DNA of 55,216 bases, from positions 1 through 55,216 of the IMG/VR virus record IMGVR_UViG_3300038549_000019. One strand, given 5' to 3'. Below the pieces are notes generated by a model. It searched no databases and was not told the DNA's origin. It worked only from the letters and a program-made list of their open reading frames with translations. The position numbers were made by a program, and so were the translations under genes. Shown piece by piece: positions 21,175-27,352 of the stretch (its first letter is position 1; every line of letters begins with the position of its first letter). The DNA is from a virus.

Positions 21175-21501
21175 CTATTTCTCATAGTGCCACTCCTCAA
21201 GGGCCCGCTCGATTTGGCGGACCGCCACTCCGGCCTCGATGCTCTCGCGTGTCGCGTACAGGATCCGCCAACCTGCAAGGGTTGCGAGGTTGTGTTTTTC
21301 TATATCGCGGAGAATCCCGGTACCGGTCGAGTGCCCTCCCTTGATCCAGATAGCGCCCTGGACCTCGACTGCCAATTTGGCGTCAGGCCACGCAAGATCC
21401 CACCTAAATCGGCGGTCCCCCACAATCCGCCACTCCCGTTTAGCGGGAGGCAAGCCACGCGCTCTTATGTGCCATACAAGTAGGTCTTCGAGGTGGCTCA
21501 T
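21175..21501 (-). CDS. PD-(D/E)XK-like endonuclease
   Basis: A 108-aa protein of the type found in many phage early regions. MSHLEDLLVWHIRARGLP, then WRIVGDRRFRWDLAWPDAKL and AVEVQGAIW with D...ExQ as the likely metal-binding core, and HNLATLAGWRILYAT near the end. The fold suggests a small nuclease related to Vsr/DUF559-type enzymes; substrate unknown (branched DNA or host DNA are options). ATG at 21501 with GGAGGG upstream. Confidence 0.75.
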   Translation of the reverse strand: MSHLEDLLVWHIRARGLPPAKREWRIVGDRRFRWDLAWPDAKLAVEVQGAIWIKGGHSTGTGILRDIEKHNLATLAGWRILYATRESIEAGVAVRQIERALEEWHYEK

Positions 21502-21560
21502 TAGCCCTCCATTGTGCGTATGTCGGTCGGGCCATCACCCGACGTCTGTTTGGGATGGGG

Positions 21561-21731
21561 TTACTCCGGCGTAGACTCTTGCGTTGACGAGCCACTAATG
21601 AGCACGTCCTTGAGAGCCATTATCGCCCGCCTGTTATACTGCCTCGCCTCTGTGACGTCCTCACGCCACGGGAGGGAGGCGTCTGCGTCCTGGATAGCCA
21701 GGAGCGCTTGGATGATTTTTGCGCGTGACAT
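21561..21731 (-). CDS. 56-aa small early protein
   Basis: ATG at 21729-21731 with AAGGAG upstream, stop TAA at 21561. Product MSRAKIIQALLAIQDADASL..., helical, no recognised family. It lies three bases after the repressor stop and before the nuclease gene, so it is in the same transcript. Confidence 0.68.
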   Translation of the reverse strand: MSRAKIIQALLAIQDADASLPWREDVTEARQYNRRAIMALKDVLISGSSTQESTPE

Positions 21732-21734
21732 GGA

Positions 21735-21962
21735 TCACTCCTTGTGGTTTATGGGCTGTCGTTTGCCCCGTGGTTTGGCGATAACCAGCTCCGGCCACCT
21801 CCACACGCAGCCAAGCGCTTGCGCGATCTCTTGCGCGGTTGCGGGTGTGCAGGCGCGGCCCTTGATTGCGTCGATTACAGTAGGTCGGCTCAGTCCGGTC
21901 TCCCGGATGATACGCTCCTGGGTGCCTCTGGGGGATTGGAGTATCTCGTCTCGCAGTGCCAT
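21735..21962 (-). CDS. HTH repressor/Cro-like regulator
   Basis: A 75-aa protein with a helix-turn-helix (RGTQERIIRETGLSRPTVIDAI) and a C-terminal helical/basic tail (IAKPRGKRQPINHKE). The open frame extends upstream, but ATG 21962 is chosen: the -10 box of its promoter ends six bases before, which would make the message leaderless, as for lambda cI from PRM. It likely binds the repeated operator-like element in the divergent promoters. With only 75 aa and no dimerisation domain it is closer to Cro/Arc size than to CI. Confidence 0.8.
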   Translation of the reverse strand: MALRDEILQSPRGTQERIIRETGLSRPTVIDAIKGRACTPATAQEIAQALGCVWRWPELVIAKPRGKRQPINHKE

Positions 21963-21968
21963 GCCCCT

Positions 21969-21996
21969 ATGGTAGGATTTTGCTACGGTTGCGCAA
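21969..21996 (-). promoter_or_regulatory. Leftward promoter of the repressor/replication operon with operator
   Basis: Minus strand: TTGCGC, 16-bp spacer, TACCAT (21969-21974), with C-run and A-tract (CCCCCCCC, AAAAAAA) upstream. The spacer and -10 contain CCGTAGCAAAATCCTACCAT, the same as the rightward promoter except for one base. GTAG...CTAC forms the arms of a likely operator. Confidence 0.72.
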
Positions 21997-22081
21997 GGGG
22001 GGGGCCAAGGTTTTTTTGTCCCCACCTCGTCATGTACTATATAGATGCGCATCTCTCCACAAAAAAAACTTTTCGTGGCGC

Positions 22082-22110
22082 TTGACAGGACCGTAGCAGA
22101 ATCCTACCAT
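22082..22110 (+). promoter_or_regulatory. Rightward early promoter with operator
   Basis: TTGACA (22082-22087), 17-bp spacer, TACCAT (22105-22110), preceded by an A-tract (AAAAAAAA at 22061). It contains CCGTAGCAGAATCCTACCAT, repeated in the leftward promoter. A short hairpin (AGCCC-GGTC-GGGCT, 22133-22146) follows in the leader of the first early gene. Confidence 0.75.
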
Positions 22111-22164
22111 AGGGCAGTCAGCAACACCACCCAGCCCGGTCGGGCTGAAGCAAAGGAGATACAC

Positions 22165-22461
22165 ATGCGATACGTTCCGAAAGCCGGAGAGCAGTGCATT
22201 GTTTTCACCACGTCGGGCCCCTTGATCGCCTTTGTGGCAGCTGTTGACCACGCCACAATCATCCCCGAAGTTACATACTCGTACGAGCGCAACAAGCGGG
22301 AGCGGCTTACCGCGTTTGCGACTGGTGGTCGGTTTTTCCCCTTGACCCCACTAGGGTTTGCGGCAGCCAAACAGCGTATCCAGGCCGATTTGGACCTGTT
22401 GACGTCCTACTCCGCCCGGTTGGCCCAGGGACACGAGGCATCTATCAGTGTGGAGGAGTGA
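22165..22461 (+). CDS. First early-operon gene: 98-aa unknown protein
   Basis: ATG 22165 with AAAGGAG upstream, 55 bp from the early promoter -10 box. Product MRYVPKAGEQCIVFTTSGPL..., a beta-rich N-terminus followed by helices (FAAAKQRIQADLDLLTSYSARL). No recognised family. As the first gene from the repressed rightward promoter it is a candidate for an early regulator or host take-over protein, but nothing in the sequence proves this. Confidence 0.75.
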   Translation: MRYVPKAGEQCIVFTTSGPLIAFVAAVDHATIIPEVTYSYERNKRERLTAFATGGRFFPLTPLGFAAAKQRIQADLDLLTSYSARLAQGHEASISVEE

Positions 22462-22616
22462 TGGACCGTTTCTGTTGCGACTGTGGAGAGCCCCTTACGC
22501 TGGAGCTAGAGCGGGATCTCGGTATCTGTGTTGATTGTCACCGGGCCTTATTGCAGCCCGCGTTCAAGGCAGTCAAGTACCCATCAATTACGTTTCAATT
22601 GGAGGACAATCAATGA
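22461..22616 (+). CDS. 51-aa zinc-ribbon protein
   Basis: ATG 22461 overlaps the previous stop (TGATG). Product MDRFCCDCGEPLTLELERDL then GICVDCHRALL: CxxC...CxxC zinc ribbon. The GGAGG of the previous gene end serves as ribosome site. Stop TGA overlaps the next ATG (ATGA), so translation is coupled on both sides. Confidence 0.75.
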   Translation: MDRFCCDCGEPLTLELERDLGICVDCHRALLQPAFKAVKYPSITFQLEDNQ

Positions 22617-22906
22617 AGCCGTGGTTGTTGTCCGCTGTCCGCTACCGCCTCGAATACGGCACACCATATCAGGACTACCACTCCCCCGATCTATGGGGCC
22701 AAACATCGCGGCTGACGTGTGACAATTGCGGCCCCATTTTTGATTTGCCATTAGTTGATCTTGGGCACCGTTACTATCCGTCCGATCCGACCGAGGGGTG
22801 TGTGAGGTGCCCCAAGTGTGGATTCGCCGACGTGCTGCGTGATCGGGAGGATATGCCGCGTGTTATGACTGGGACGCGGCGGAAATACACACGGGGGCAG
22901 TCATGA
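22613..22906 (+). CDS. 97-aa protein with zinc-binding cysteines
   Basis: ATG at 22613, four-base overlap with the previous stop, TTGGAGGAC upstream. Product MKPWLLSAVRYRLEYGTPYQ..., with TCDNCG and VRCPKCGF as a probable zinc site. A longer open frame exists upstream but is in conflict with the zinc-ribbon gene. Function unknown. Confidence 0.72.
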   Translation: MKPWLLSAVRYRLEYGTPYQDYHSPDLWGQTSRLTCDNCGPIFDLPLVDLGHRYYPSDPTEGCVRCPKCGFADVLRDREDMPRVMTGTRRKYTRGQS

Positions 22907-23106
22907 CACCATTGGCGGCGGCAATTCTAGCAGCATCGCATCTCCGTATCGTACGAGATGCCGCGTTGGCTGCCACGTCCACCGGTGCTAGTCTGGATCC
23001 GGATGCGATTTGGAGCCCGTCAGATAGTAGCGCCCTGGCAGCGGTTGAAACGGCTATCAGGTTGGCTCAGGGGGAGCGGATGTTATTCCCGGATGAGGTG
23101 CGATAG
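22903..23106 (+). CDS. 67-aa unknown protein
   Basis: ATG at 22903 overlaps the previous stop (ATGA); GGGGGCAGTC upstream. Product MTPLAAAILAASHLRIVRDA..., alanine-rich and helical. No family recognised. Its stop is immediately followed by the MazG-like start. Confidence 0.68.
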   Translation: MTPLAAAILAASHLRIVRDAALAATSTGASLDPDAIWSPSDSSALAAVETAIRLAQGERMLFPDEVR

Positions 23107-23412
23107 ATGAACACTAGCGACAAAATGGATGAGACAATCCTTGAGCTAGCGCTAGTCCGGTACGGCCATGTCAATCAGATGCTGATGGCCGCTGAAGAGG
23201 CATCCGAGCTGACAACATCCATAATGCACTTCTTGCGCGGTCGCACAACCAGAGAGGACGTGGCTAGCGAGATCGCCGATGTCATGATTACAGCATCACA
23301 ACTGAGGATCCTGATTGGTAGGACTGTTGTAGACCGGGCTATCGCTGACAAAATGGCGAGGCTGGAGGCTAGACTGGCTACCAGTTGTGGGGGCGACCAC
23401 GGTGGGGCTTGA
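23107..23412 (+). CDS. MazG-like nucleotide pyrophosphohydrolase
   Basis: A 101-aa all-alpha NTP-PPase-like protein. EEASELTTSIMHFLRG and EDVASEIADVMITASQLR give the EExxE...ExxD metal-binding pattern of the MazG superfamily. Phage MazG-like enzymes hydrolyse nucleotides and are thought to tune the nucleotide pool or stringent response. ATG directly after the previous TAG; GATGAGGTGCGAT upstream. Last gene before a second early promoter. Confidence 0.8.
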   Translation: MNTSDKMDETILELALVRYGHVNQMLMAAEEASELTTSIMHFLRGRTTREDVASEIADVMITASQLRILIGRTVVDRAIADKMARLEARLATSCGGDHGGA

Positions 23413-23470
23413 CGTATTGTTGACTATATCACACTGAAGCCCGGCCCCAAAAAAAAGTTTTTTCTGCCCC

Positions 23471-23499
23471 TTGCGTTGGGGCCACCACCGGCCTATTGT
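23471..23499 (+). promoter_or_regulatory. Second early promoter, shared-leader type
   Basis: TTGCGT (23471-23476), 17-bp spacer, TATTGT (23494-23499), preceded by an A/T-tract (AAAAAAAA, TTTTTT) and CCCC. The transcript leader (23506-23545) shares 40 identical bases with the leader of cassette 5 gene a. Confidence 0.65.
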
Positions 23500-23539
23500 T
23501 GTGGAGTCGGGCAAGGAGCCCAGGACACAAGGAGCCGAG

Positions 23540-23740
23540 ATGAGCACCATTAGCACTACACCCAGGGTTGGAATTTTCGCCGGTCAGACCGTGTATACGA
23601 ACAGCGAAGGCGAGGGTATTTTCACCCGGCGCGCCGATGGCACTTACCAACAGCATACTGGGACGTGTCAGACCCCTGTGTTCCGGGATAGCGCTCACCT
23701 TGCTTCCTGGCTCCGGCGTCATTACACCAACAACTATTAG
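23540..23740 (+). CDS. 66-aa unknown early protein
   Basis: ATG 23540 with AAGGAGCCGAG upstream. Product MSTISTTPRVGIFAGQTVYT..., beta-rich. It is preceded by the 40-bp leader that also precedes the cassette 5 gene; the two proteins themselves are not alike beyond MS. Function unknown. Confidence 0.7.
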   Translation: MSTISTTPRVGIFAGQTVYTNSEGEGIFTRRADGTYQQHTGTCQTPVFRDSAHLASWLRRHYTNNY

Positions 23741-23752
23741 ATAGGAACTGAG

Positions 23753-23947
23753 ATGAGCCAACCTACCAACCCCCGGAGCGCCGCCGATACAACCTGTGTT
23801 TGGGAGGAAGATGATGAAATGTGTGGTGTTTTTGACACTAAATGCGGAACCAGTTTCGAGTTCACCGAAGGCGGGCCTGAAGAGAATGGGATGAAATATT
23901 GCCCTTACTGCGGAAAGACCCTCGTTGCTCATTATTCTATGCCGTAA
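23753..23947 (+). CDS. 64-aa zinc-ribbon protein
   Basis: ATG 23753 with AGGAACTGAG upstream. CVWEEDDEMCGVFDTKCGTS and YCPYCGKTL match a small phage protein type with a C-terminal zinc ribbon that is common in early regions of temperate and virulent phages. Function unknown. Confidence 0.75.
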   Translation: MSQPTNPRSAADTTCVWEEDDEMCGVFDTKCGTSFEFTEGGPEENGMKYCPYCGKTLVAHYSMP

Positions 23948-23964
23948 CAACACAAGGAGCTGAA

Positions 23965-24162
23965 ATGAATATTGCTGAGTTGAAAAAAATATACTGGGCC
24001 GACGCTAACAAATTCGCCCATGAATTCTGGGACGAGTGCGGCATGGAAGTGATCGCACTGTGGGAGGCCTGCGAGAAGCATCGCAATCAGCTCCCTCTTA
24101 GTGTTTTGTCTAGGCTTGACTTCCTGAGCAAAGCGGCAGCGGATTTTGTAGAGCCGGATTAA
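23965..24162 (+). CDS. 65-aa unknown protein
   Basis: ATG 23965 with ACAAGGAGCTGAA upstream, again similar to the ACAAGGAGC stretch before 23540. Product MNIAELKKIYWADANKFAHE..., acidic and helical. No family recognised. Confidence 0.7.
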   Translation: MNIAELKKIYWADANKFAHEFWDECGMEVIALWEACEKHRNQLPLSVLSRLDFLSKAAADFVEPD

Positions 24163-24176
24163 CAGTGCGAGGGCAT

Positions 24177-24437
24177 ATGCCAAAACCGTGCTGGTATCAC
24201 ATAACCGACGTTGGCGCGCTCCGCTCTCTACTGGACCAGAGGGATTACTGGTGGCGGGAGGCATCTGACGCCTGTAATAGGGTCGCAGCAGACCGAGACC
24301 GCTACCAAGCGGCGCTTGCATCAAGGGAGGGTCTCATCCTAGCGATGCACCGAGGAGCAATGTTGTCGGCTGAACAGCTCGAATTGCAGGAACGTATTAT
24401 TGGCGAATTGCAGCATCCATCCAAGACACAGGAGTAA
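24177..24437 (+). CDS. 86-aa helical protein
   Basis: ATG 24177 with GAGGGC upstream; a GTG four codons earlier is possible. Product MPKPCWYHITDVGALRSLLD..., with long charged helices (YWWREASDACNRVAADRDRY) up to a C-terminal coiled coil. No family recognised. Confidence 0.68.
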   Translation: MPKPCWYHITDVGALRSLLDQRDYWWREASDACNRVAADRDRYQAALASREGLILAMHRGAMLSAEQLELQERIIGELQHPSKTQE

Positions 24438-24439
24438 CT

Positions 24440-24670
24440 ATGCCACGCCCCATGCTCGCCAACCCCAACCGCAAACACTGTTCCATTTGTGGACACCCCT
24501 CCGGCCTGAAATCGTGTGCCTCCAGGACACGCCCCGGAGTTTATGCCCTAGACGTTGAGCTGCATAAATTGTTTCCCGAGGAGTGGGCCGAACCACGGCA
24601 AATCGCCGTTACGGTCTCGGGCCTCTGTAGTCGATGCGTTGTTGCCCAGAGGAGGTCGGAAAATGAATGA
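24440..24670 (+). CDS. 76-aa zinc-binding protein
   Basis: ATG 24440 with CAGGAGTAAC upstream. CSICGHPSGLKSC in the first half and LCSRCVVAQRR near the end suggest a zinc site. Its end overlaps the Erf start by 8 bp. Possibly a partner of recombination, by position only. Confidence 0.7.
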   Translation: MPRPMLANPNRKHCSICGHPSGLKSCASRTRPGVYALDVELHKLFPEEWAEPRQIAVTVSGLCSRCVVAQRRSENE

Positions 24671-25424
24671 CAATATCGAGATTGCCACCACGCAACCATC
24701 ACAGATACCCGTTACCGCCCAGCCGTTTCACGCCGCCACCCCTCCGACACCAATGGAATTGCTGGTTATGGCAGTGTCTCAGGGCGCGCCTATTGACCAG
24801 CTTGAGCGGCTCATGGGCCTCCAAGAGAGGTGGGAAGCCAACGAGGCGCGGAAGGCCTACGTCACAGCCATGACAGCATTCAAAGCCGCTCCGCCCGAAA
24901 TCACGAAAAACAAGCTGGTCAGCTACTCTACCACGAAGTACACCCACGCCACGCTCGACGAAGTGGCTGGGAAGGTCGCCGCCGGACTTGCTGCCCATGG
25001 CCTCTCTCACTCGTGGAAGGTCCAGCAGGAAGGCGAGGTAATCACAGTCTCATGCACTGTAACCCACGCTCTGGGGCACAGTGAATCCGTGAGTATGTCC
25101 GGCGCTCCCGACAAGAGCGGCCAAAAAAACGGTGTGCAGCAGATCGCATCCACCGTCACCTATCTCCAGCGTTACACGCTCCTGGCCATCACGGGCCTCG
25201 CTGCGAAGGACCAGGACAGCGATGGGCGTGGGAATAAGCCCACCCTCGACATGGATGATGAAACATACCTTGCGCACATGGGCCGGATCGCCACGGCTGA
25301 CACGATGGAAGCCCTCCAGAAGGCATGGTCCGCAGCCTACAACGCCACACAGGATCGGGACACCCGCAGGGCCCTGACTGTGGCTAAGGACCAGCGGAAA
25401 GCGGAACTCGGAGGCCAGAAGTGA
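24663..25424 (+). CDS. erf: Erf-family single-strand annealing protein
   Basis: A 253-aa protein of the ERF superfamily (P22 Erf). Family region: LERLMGLQERWEANEARKAY (a recurrent early motif), MTAFKAAPPEITKNK, YTHATLDEVAGKVAAGLAAHGL, VTHALGHSESVSMSGAPD and ASTVTYLQRYTLLAITGLA. Rings of this protein anneal ssDNA for recombination or circularisation. ATG 24663 follows AGGAGG. The C-terminal tail is free helical. An exonuclease gene follows with a 4-base overlap, so both act as a pair. Confidence 0.9.
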   Translation: MNDNIEIATTQPSQIPVTAQPFHAATPPTPMELLVMAVSQGAPIDQLERLMGLQERWEANEARKAYVTAMTAFKAAPPEITKNKLVSYSTTKYTHATLDEVAGKVAAGLAAHGLSHSWKVQQEGEVITVSCTVTHALGHSESVSMSGAPDKSGQKNGVQQIASTVTYLQRYTLLAITGLAAKDQDSDGRGNKPTLDMDDETYLAHMGRIATADTMEALQKAWSAAYNATQDRDTRRALTVAKDQRKAELGGQK

Positions 25425-26053
25425 AGACCATCGACTGTGAGCAGGGCAGCCCGGAGTGGCTCCAGGCGCGGGCTGGGCGTGTGACCGCCTCCCGTGTGGC
25501 TGACATCCTCGCCAAGGTCAAGACAGGGGAGTCCGCATCGCGCCGGGACTACCGGGCCCAGCTGGTGGCGGAGATCCTAACGGGGCTGCCTCAGGGTGAT
25601 ACTTACACTAGTGATGCGATGCGCTGGGGGACCGAGCAGGAGCCCATGGCCCGCGCTGCCTACGAGATCCGGGCCGGAGTATTTGTGGACACTGTAGGGC
25701 TAGTGCTCCACCCTACGATTGATCGCGGAGCAGCGTCTCCAGACGGCCTCGTGGGGCCTAGCGGGCTGGTCGAGATAAAATGCCCCAAGACCGCTACCCA
25801 CCTGGACTATATCGTGACAGGGGTAGTCCCGGCTAATTACTCCACCCAGATACAGTGGCAGCTAGCGTGTACCCAGCGGGATTGGTGCGATTTTGTTTCG
25901 TACGACCCAAGACTACCAGACTCTTACAGCCTGTTTGTAGCGCGTGTGCTCCGAGATGAGGACAAAATCAAGTTCATGGAGTCAGAAGTCAAGGCGTTTC
26001 TATCAGAGGTTGATAGTCTGGTTTCCAGCTTGAGGAGTAGGTTAGATGGCTGA
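25421..26053 (+). CDS. YqaJ/lambda Exo-type recombination exonuclease
   Basis: A 210-aa PD-(D/E)XK exonuclease. EQGSPEWLQARAGRVTASRV at the start, RWGTEQEPMARAAYE, ASPDGLVG (catalytic Asp), LVEIKCPK (E.K pair) and QIQWQLACTQRDW are family marks. It would resect dsDNA ends for annealing by the Erf protein. The GTG start overlaps the erf stop (GTGA). Length is normal for the family. Confidence 0.9.
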   Translation: MKTIDCEQGSPEWLQARAGRVTASRVADILAKVKTGESASRRDYRAQLVAEILTGLPQGDTYTSDAMRWGTEQEPMARAAYEIRAGVFVDTVGLVLHPTIDRGAASPDGLVGPSGLVEIKCPKTATHLDYIVTGVVPANYSTQIQWQLACTQRDWCDFVSYDPRLPDSYSLFVARVLRDEDKIKFMESEVKAFLSEVDSLVSSLRSRLDG

Positions 26054-26282
26054 TGTCTACAACATCCCTGTAGAGAGATACAGGGACTCCGATGGCCGGA
26101 TGACATGCGCATATAGTAGGGTAAGGGGCTCATTGTGCATTTTGCTGCGTTCCAGGAACCTCGGATATGGCAGGGAGGACCATTGTGGGTTTACCGGGGA
26201 CGTGTTGACCTGTAGGGATGGCGGATATGGCAGCCTCATCCCGTGTGCAGGGTGCCCCCTGTGGCCTGAGGTGGACCCCTAA
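26046..26282 (+). CDS. 78-aa cysteine-containing unknown protein
   Basis: ATG 26046 overlaps the exonuclease end by 8 bp. Product MADVYNIPVERYRDSDGRMT..., with several cysteines (VLTCRDGG, PCAGCPLWP), perhaps metal binding. No family recognised. Confidence 0.65.
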   Translation: MADVYNIPVERYRDSDGRMTCAYSRVRGSLCILLRSRNLGYGREDHCGFTGDVLTCRDGGYGSLIPCAGCPLWPEVDP

Positions 26283-26341
26283 CTGAGCACCTTGGGGGCA
26301 CCCATCACTAGCGCAAACAATTGTTGAGAGAGGAGTGAGGT

Positions 26342-26470
26342 ATGGATATCTATGTGTTCATCATTCTGGCGGTCTGCGTTGCGGCCCTTTACATCGAAGA
26401 CAGCCTGGAGCTATCACGATTGCACAAAGAGACTGAGAAGGCGGAGGCAGAGCTATCGAGGTATAAATGA
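26342..26470 (+). CDS. 42-aa membrane protein
   Basis: ATG 26342 with GAGGAGTGAGGT upstream; stop TGA overlaps the next ATG (ATGA). Product MDIYVFIILAVCVAALYIED then a charged helix. One membrane segment (residues 3-18) plus coiled coil. Possible membrane-acting early protein; function unknown. Confidence 0.68.
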   Translation: MDIYVFIILAVCVAALYIEDSLELSRLHKETEKAEAELSRYK

Positions 26471-26646
26471 ACCTAGAGACATGCAGAGCCGAACTAGATA
26501 GCCACACGGATTCCGCGCCCGACTCGGCCTCCGCCGTGAGGGCTGGGGTGGCTGACCCATCCGATCCCCTGTATCGGCAATGGCTGGATTGGGTTGCTCG
26601 TAAGGCGAAATTGGTGGATCAACTGAACAACCTGTCAGCACGATAA
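26467..26646 (+). CDS. 59-aa protein, short paralogue of the 26855-27286 product
   Basis: ATG at 26467 overlapping the previous stop. Product MNLETCRAELDSHTDSAPDS..., ending in LYRQWLDWVARKAKLVDQL. This aligns with the N-terminal third of the protein at 26855 (MSVESIKAEM..., VYLAWVAWVARKTMLEAEL), indicating a local gene duplication with one shortened copy. Confidence 0.68.
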   Translation: MNLETCRAELDSHTDSAPDSASAVRAGVADPSDPLYRQWLDWVARKAKLVDQLNNLSAR

Positions 26647-26671
26647 CGCTGACCCGGAAATAGGGGTAACC

Positions 26672-26833
26672 ATGATTAAAAAGGCGTTCGTAAAATGGTA
26701 CTACAGCACCAAACATTGGGATGGGCTCAAGGGTTGGGAAGCCTTGAGGGCGGAACGCCTAGCGGAAAAGGCATTCCGCAAGGGATGGGAGATGGGCAGA
26801 CGTGAAGCGCTCAAGACAAAAAACCGTAGTTGA
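26672..26833 (+). CDS. 53-aa basic protein
   Basis: ATG 26672 with AGGGGTAACC upstream, stop TGA 26831-26833. Product MIKKAFVKWYYSTKHWDGLK..., very basic and aromatic, helical. No family recognised; could bind nucleic acid. Confidence 0.6.
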   Translation: MIKKAFVKWYYSTKHWDGLKGWEALRAERLAEKAFRKGWEMGRREALKTKNRS

Positions 26834-26854
26834 GATTTCACAAGGGCTGATAAT

Positions 26855-27286
26855 ATGAGCGTGGAATCGATTAAAGCCGAAATGGCCCAACACCAGGAGC
26901 TGCGCCCGGACCACCTCGCAGCCATCCGGGCTGGGTTGTCAGGCCCAAATAACCCGGTATACCTGGCCTGGGTTGCCTGGGTGGCTCGAAAGACGATGCT
27001 GGAGGCGGAGCTGACACTGGCGGAGCAGGAGGAGCAGTGTCAGTGGGTGGTTACCCCGTCACGCGGGTTATTTGTGGGTGATTACACTCCATCCCGCCAC
27101 ACGCGTCATAAATCAGTCGAGGATATTGTGGCTGGGTTGCAGGACCGCAGGGCCAGAATTGAGGCCATGCCGCAGGGGGCAGAGCGGGCCCGGGAGGCCC
27201 AGGCCTATTACCAATCTGTTGCGGATTACAAAAAGCGCCTCGCTCGACGAGGGGAGGGGCTCCCGGAGCTACCACGTATTTCCTGA
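26855..27286 (+). CDS. 143-aa helical protein, last gene of the early operon
   Basis: ATG 26855; AAGGG lies 13 bases upstream, so the ribosome site is weak. Product MSVESIKAEMAQHQELRPDH..., mostly charged helices; the N-terminal third matches the 59-aa product at 26467. It ends near the convergent tailspike gene; a possible terminator follows. Function unknown. Confidence 0.7.
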   Translation: MSVESIKAEMAQHQELRPDHLAAIRAGLSGPNNPVYLAWVAWVARKTMLEAELTLAEQEEQCQWVVTPSRGLFVGDYTPSRHTRHKSVEDIVAGLQDRRARIEAMPQGAERAREAQAYYQSVADYKKRLARRGEGLPELPRIS

Positions 27287-27311
27287 GCCGCACTGGTGTC
27301 CATCCTGTTTT

Positions 27312-27338
27312 ACGTGCCGGGAATTGGCGTGTTATTTT
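27312..27338 (+). terminator. Possible terminator between convergent operons
   Basis: ACGTGCC-GGGAATT-GGCGTGT forms a 7-bp stem (two wobble pairs) followed by TATTTTA on the plus strand, with TTTTA also on the other side. It lies in the 66-bp gap between the early operon and the end of the tailspike gene, where a bidirectional terminator is expected. Weak prediction. Confidence 0.4.
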
Positions 27339-27352
27339 ACCTGCTTACCGAA

